Assembly (NCBI GenBank): GCA_024275855.1
Contig: JAJRYL010000404.1
Span: 1 to 9,002, forward strand
Reading direction: 5' to 3'
Length of the DNA stretch: 9,002 nt
DNA from: Deltaproteobacteria bacterium
GTDB lineage: Bacteria; Desulfobacterota; GWC2-55-46; JADFVP01
Position numbers and translations under genes: made by a program. Shown piece by piece: positions 5,925-9,002 of the stretch (the first letter of the stretch is position 1; each line of letters starts with the position of its first letter). Below the pieces are notes generated by a model that was not told where the DNA came from, searched no databases, and saw only the letters and a program-made list of their open reading frames with translations.

Positions 5925-6901
5925 GGCGCCCTCTCCTCTACAAAATCGATAACCTTCTCTTCAAGCCTCACATTGTCCAACGAGTTTATCTCCTGAAGAC
6001 CTGTGGGGCTTGTTACGTTTATCTCCGAGACCAGGCCGCCTATTATGTCGAGCCCGGCAAAATAGATTCCGTCTTTTTCGAATCTGCCGGCAAGCTGGTT
6101 GACTATGTAACGGTCTCTGTCGGTCACATCCACCTGCACGCACTGCGCCCCCACATGTATGTTGGCCCTGTGCTCGTCAGCGGCAGGCACACGCAATACC
6201 CCGCCTATAGCCTCTCCGTTAAGCACTATAAGCCTCTTGTCCCCTTCCCTTATTTCAGGAATATACCTCTGGGCAAGTATCTGCTTTGTACCGAAGGCGG
6301 TTACCGTCTCTATCACCGCGTTCATGTTCCTGTCGTCATTGTGCACGACGAACACTCCGCTTCCGCCGCAGCAATCGAGCGGTTTAACAACCATGATTCC
6401 GCCAACCGACCTCATAAACCCCTTTAGCCTCAAAAGGTCGCTCGACACCATGTACTCGGGTATAACATCGGGAAAGTTCAAAGCGTATAGCTTTTCATTA
6501 GCCTCCCTTATACCCCTTGGACTATTGACTATAAAGACCTCGGACTCGATAAAACCCGTAAGGTACGTAGAGTAAAGGTACTCCATATCAAAGGGCGGGT
6601 CTTCGCGCAGGAAGAGTACGTCCATAGTGGAGAGGTCAACATCTTCAGGCTCTTCCACACAGAACCACTGCTCGCTGTTCGTGCCCTTTTTATCTTTGCC
6701 GGAGCCGCCAATGTCGTTAAAAGAGACCTTGGAGACACGCCCCATTACGCGTCCGGCATCGAGGTAGAGGTCGCCCGGCAGCATGTGGTATATACTGTGC
6801 AGCCTGCTCTCGGCCTCTCTCATCATGACATAGGTCGTATCTTTATGAATATCTATCCGTTCAAGCGGGTCCATAAGAAATACCACTTCGAGTCGCTTCA
6901 T
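5903..6901 (-). CDS. gshB: Glutathione synthase
   Basis: This 332-residue ATP-grasp enzyme joins gamma-glutamylcysteine and glycine, with ATP, to make glutathione in the cytosol. Near the N-terminus, VVFLMDPLERIDIHKDTTYVMM (~6-27) matches the GshB substrate domain. LREDPPFDMEYLYSTYL (~98-114) is the family's conserved DPPFD segment. VVKPLDCCGGSGVF (~171-184) is the ATP-grasp lysine and glycine-rich loop. Toward the C-terminus, GDKRLIVLNGEAIGGVLRVP (220-239) and EINVTSPTGLQEI (~293-305) contain the metal- and substrate-binding residues. An in-frame ATG eight codons upstream exists at 6925, but AGAGGA (plus-strand 6911-6916) sits 9 nt before the ATG at 6901, so the shorter start is chosen. A Gly/Lys-rich insert at ~65-75 lengthens one loop relative to E. 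coli. The gshA partner is not in the window. Confidence 0.95.
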   Translation of the reverse strand: MKRLEVVFLMDPLERIDIHKDTTYVMMREAESRLHSIYHMLPGDLYLDAGRVMGRVSKVSFNDIGGSGKDKKGTNSEQWFCVEEPEDVDLSTMDVLFLREDPPFDMEYLYSTYLTGFIESEVFIVNSPRGIREANEKLYALNFPDVIPEYMVSSDLLRLKGFMRSVGGIMVVKPLDCCGGSGVFVVHNDDRNMNAVIETVTAFGTKQILAQRYIPEIREGDKRLIVLNGEAIGGVLRVPAADEHRANIHVGAQCVQVDVTDRDRYIVNQLAGRFEKDGIYFAGLDIIGGLVSEINVTSPTGLQEINSLDNVRLEEKVIDFVEERAPQYFSLR

Positions 6902-6947
6902 TTCATTATATCCTCTTGTGAACATTCAGTATTGATATTGATTTATT

Positions 6948-6976
6948 ATTATAGGTAATCGGGCTTCGTTTGTAAA
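6948..6976 (-). promoter_or_regulatory. Sigma70-like promoter for gshB
   Basis: Read on the minus strand, TTTACA (plus 6971-6976) is followed after exactly 17 bp by a perfect TATAAT (plus 6948-6953). Transcription would start near 6941, leaving a leader of about 40 nt before the ATG at 6901. This is the best promoter match in the window. Confidence 0.75.
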
Positions 6977-6988
6977 CTCTTACGAGTT
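6975..6988. promoter_or_regulatory. Small palindrome overlapping the gshB -35 element
   Basis: AACTC (6975-6979) and GAGTT (6984-6988) are perfect reverse complements around TTAC. The site touches the -35 hexamer of the gshB promoter and lies upstream of the gnd promoter, a fitting place for an operator controlling one or both. Short palindromes occur by chance in AT-rich spacers. Confidence 0.25.
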
Positions 6989-7023
6989 ATTGACCGATAA
7001 TAATATAGAGACCGCTTAACGTA

Positions 7024-7051
7024 TTGAAAGCTATCAAAAACCTGCTATAGT
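7024..7051 (+). promoter_or_regulatory. Extended -10 sigma70-like promoter for gnd-zwf
   Basis: TTGAAA (7024-7029) is followed after 16 bp by TATAGT (7046-7051), preceded by the extended -10 dinucleotide TG (7043-7044). The predicted start near 7058 leaves a leader of about 18 nt, just enough to hold the AAGGGAGGG ribosome binding site (7062-7070). Confidence 0.65.
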
Positions 7052-7075
7052 TATAAAAAAAAAGGGAGGGTATTT

Positions 7076-7972
7076 ATGCAATTAGGATTTGTGGGGCTCG
7101 GCCGCATGGGGCTCAATATGGTTACAAGATTATTAAATTCCGGCGATCATGAACTTGTTGTTTATAACAGAGATACTTCGGCAATAGACGAGGCTGTAAA
7201 ATTAGGCGCAACGGGAAGCGAATCTATTACAGATCTGGTAAGTAAACTCAAAGGCCCCAAGGCGGTATGGCTGATGATACCGGCAGGCGCGCCGGTAGAC
7301 GAGTCGATAGAGGAACTGATTCCGATTCTCTCTAAAGGCGACATAATTATAGACGGCGGCAACTCGAACTATAAAGAGACCGTAGCCCGCTCCAAGGCGC
7401 TGAAAGAGCACGGGATCGATTACCTCGACGTTGGAACAAGCGGCGGTATCTGGGGGCTCGCCAACGGATACTGCATGATGGTTGGAGGAGAGAGAGGCGC
7501 GTTCGACACCCTCTCTCCGGTTTTAAAGACGCTTGCGCCTGTTAACGGTTACTCATACATGGGCGCGAGCGGCGCCGGGCACTACGTTAAAATGGTTCAT
7601 AACGGTATTGAGTACGGAATGTTGCAGGCGTACGCCGAAGGTTTTGCGCTTATGGAGGCCTCCGAGTACGGACTTGACCTTAAAAATATCGCGACGCTCT
7701 GGAACCAGGGCAGCGTAGTTCGCTCGTGGCTCCTTGAGCTTACTGAAGAGATGTTGAGTAAAAACCCCAAGCTCGACGGAATAAAAGATTTTGTGGCCGA
7801 TTCCGGCGAAGGGCGTTGGACCATACTCGACTCTATGGATAAAGACATCCCATGCCCCGTAATCACTCTCTCGCTGCTCCAGAGGTTCGAGTCACGGCTC
7901 GATAGCTCCTTTGCCGCCAAGCTTATCGCTGGCCTGAGGGACGAGTTCGGCGGACACGAGGTAAAAAAATGA
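7076..7972 (+). CDS. gnd: 6-phosphogluconate dehydrogenase, decarboxylating (short form)
   Basis: The enzyme oxidises and decarboxylates 6-phosphogluconate to ribulose 5-phosphate and CO2, yielding reduced coenzyme in the oxidative pentose phosphate pathway. The Rossmann domain starts GLGRMG (7-12). N31-R32 follows the second strand, where the coenzyme 2'-phosphate would sit. DGGNSNYKE (93-101) and [10 protein letters not shown] (119-128) are substrate-binding signatures. [16 protein letters not shown] (169-184) carries K172, N176 and E179, equivalent to the catalytic lysine, asparagine and glutamate of the family. At 298 residues it is the short bacterial type (YqeC/GndA-like) rather than the ~470-residue E. 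coli type. These proteins often prefer NAD, but N31-R32 resembles NADP-binding forms, so coenzyme choice is open. The start has a strong AAGGGAGGG 5 nt upstream. The TGA overlaps the zwf ATG (ATGA), so the two genes are translationally coupled. Confidence 0.95.
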   Translation: MQLGFVGLGRMGLNMVTRLLNSGDHELVVYNRDTSAIDEAVKLGATGSESITDLVSKLKGPKAVWLMIPAGAPVDESIEELIPILSKGDIIIDGGNSNYKETVARSKALKEHGIDYLDVGTSGGIWGLANGYCMMVGGERGAFDTLSPVLKTLAPVNGYSYMGASGAGHYVKMVHNGIEYGMLQAYAEGFALMEASEYGLDLKNIATLWNQGSVVRSWLLELTEEMLSKNPKLDGIKDFVADSGEGRWTILDSMDKDIPCPVITLSLLQRFESRLDSSFAAKLIAGLRDEFGGHEVKK

Positions 7973-9002
7973 GCACTGAAAAACCCCCGGCAACTACGAT
8001 GGTAATCTTCGGAGCGACCGGAGACCTCACTAAACGAAAGCTTATACCGGCGCTCTACAGGCTTAAAGTGCTCGACCTTCTACCGGAAGTCTTCAATATC
8101 GTCGGCGTCTCGATGCGCGATATCACCGGCGCCGACTTTCACGACCACGCAGAGCGCGCTATCAATGCGGAAAAAGAGAAGAACCCCGAACCCGACAACG
8201 GCGAAGTGCTTATAAACGCCAACACTATCTTCACCAACATCCGCTTCGTCTCTACGACTTTCGACGATGCCGACGGTTACAAAAGGCTCTCGGAGGTGCT
8301 CGACTCCATTGACTCTTCACTCAGGATAGATTGCTCGCGCCTCTACTACCTTGCAACGCCGCCGAGCTTCTTTCCCGTAATAATAGAGAAGCTGCACTCT
8401 GCCGGGCTTTCCGGTTTCGAAGGCGGCGGCCGCTCAGACGACGCACCATGCGACCACGCCCCTAAAATAATAATAGAAAAACCGTTCGGCACAGATATGG
8501 AAAGCGCGCGCGCGCTTAACACGCTTGCCCTTAAGTGCTTCAGAGAAGAGCAGGTCTACAGAATAGACCACTATCTCGGAAAAGAGACGGTTCAAAACAT
8601 CCTCTTCTTCCGTTTCGCAAACGGTATCTACGAACCGATCTGGAACCGCCGCTACATAGACCACGTACAGATAACCGCCGCCGAGACCATAGGGGTAGAA
8701 AACAGGGGCAAGTACTTTGAAGAGGCCGGAATACTGCGCGATATGGTGCAGAACCACCTGCTTCAACTACTAAGCCTCGTGGCAATGGAGCCTCCTATCA
8801 CAATGGACTCTGACGCGATACGCTCGAAAAAGCTCGATCTGCTCAACTCGATCAGACCGATTACGGCCAAGGATGTTGCCAAAAACAGCGTGCGCGGGCA
8901 GTACGGCAGGTCGACCAAAAACGACACCGGGTACAGAGACGAGGCAGGAGTAAGCAAGGATTCGCAAATAGAGACCTTTGCGGCCCTGAAACTCGACATA
9001 GA
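7969..9002 (+). CDS. zwf: Glucose-6-phosphate 1-dehydrogenase (3' end beyond the window)
   Basis: This gene is partial: 344 codons plus two bases are present, and the family length is about 480-520. The enzyme oxidises glucose 6-phosphate to 6-phosphoglucono-lactone and makes NADPH. The N-terminal coenzyme site is [17 protein letters not shown] (14-30). IIIEKPFG (167-174) is the conserved KPFG substrate segment. RIDHYLGKE (198-206) is the active-site signature, with D200, H201 and K205. [14 protein letters not shown] (255-268) carries H263, which by its spacing of 62 from H201 corresponds to the catalytic base of the Leuconostoc enzyme. A Gly/Asp-rich stretch around 151-163 before the KPFG strand looks longer than usual. 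The start is the ATG overlapping the gnd stop by 4 bp. The gene shares the gnd promoter; a pgl gene may follow outside the window, as in many gnd-zwf operons. Confidence 0.95.
   Translation, partial: MSTEKPPATTMVIFGATGDLTKRKLIPALYRLKVLDLLPEVFNIVGVSMRDITGADFHDHAERAINAEKEKNPEPDNGEVLINANTIFTNIRFVSTTFDDADGYKRLSEVLDSIDSSLRIDCSRLYYLATPPSFFPVIIEKLHSAGLSGFEGGGRSDDAPCDHAPKIIIEKPFGTDMESARALNTLALKCFREEQVYRIDHYLGKETVQNILFFRFANGIYEPIWNRRYIDHVQITAAETIGVENRGKYFEEAGILRDMVQNHLLQLLSLVAMEPPITMDSDAIRSKKLDLLNSIRPITAKDVAKNSVRGQYGRSTKNDTGYRDEAGVSKDSQIETFAALKLDI

Noticed and set aside
6923..6925. Upstream ATG as start of gshB
   Set aside because: The AGAGGA ribosome binding site lies between this ATG and the one at 6901, and the family N-terminus begins at the latter.
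6990..7006. TTGACC with nearby TAATAT as a gnd promoter
   Set aside because: The two boxes are only 5 bp apart; the TTGAAA/TATAGT pair at 7024-7051 has proper spacing and an extended -10.
8434..8766. Minus-strand open frame of 110 codons opposite zwf
   Set aside because: It is antisense to zwf, whose catalytic motifs are intact; composition is that of a reverse-frame shadow.

Overview
The window is ordinary bacterial chromosome from a Gram-negative organism: it encodes an outer-membrane beta-barrel protein, periplasmic signal peptides and a glutathione synthase. The mixed codon use (ATA and AGA/AGG frequent beside GC-ending codons) and the gene content would fit a deltaproteobacterial (Desulfobacterota-like) or neighbouring lineage. 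That placement is an inference and cannot be fixed from the window alone.

Region 1 (1-5482) looks like an envelope transport module. A TetR-family regulator (75-680) is followed after 3 bp by an RND/MMPL-type inner-membrane transporter (684-2972). Next come a secreted LolA-like periplasmic protein (3080-3889) and a predicted outer-membrane beta-barrel protein (4226-5482). Together they offer one component per compartment for moving a lipid-like or hydrophobic substrate between the membranes. There is no membrane-fusion protein or TolC-like channel. The substrate is unknown.

Between the LolA-like gene and the barrel gene lies a 336-bp non-coding stretch. Its second half is a 150-bp IS5-like miniature inverted-repeat element (4060-4209). 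It has GGAA..TTCC ends, a CTAA target duplication, and an interior built almost wholly of consecutive hairpins. It ends 16 bp before the barrel start codon and is the most unusual structure in the window.

Region 2 (5483-9002) is a thiol-redox and NADPH-supply neighbourhood. A small CPYC glutaredoxin (5694-5924) has its own sigma70-like promoter and converges with glutathione synthase gshB (minus strand, 5903-6901), overlapping it by 22 bp. gshB diverges from gnd (6-phosphogluconate dehydrogenase, 7076-7972), and gnd overlaps zwf (glucose-6-phosphate dehydrogenase, 7969 to beyond the window end) by 4 bp. The 174 bp between gshB and gnd carry a recognisable promoter in each direction. gnd and zwf supply reduced coenzyme from the oxidative pentose phosphate pathway, gshB makes glutathione, and the glutaredoxin uses it.

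No tRNA, rRNA, CRISPR array or intact transposase gene was seen. Most of the content is recognisable housekeeping or transport. The points worth following up are the hairpin-rich mobile element next to the barrel gene and the undefined substrate of the envelope module.
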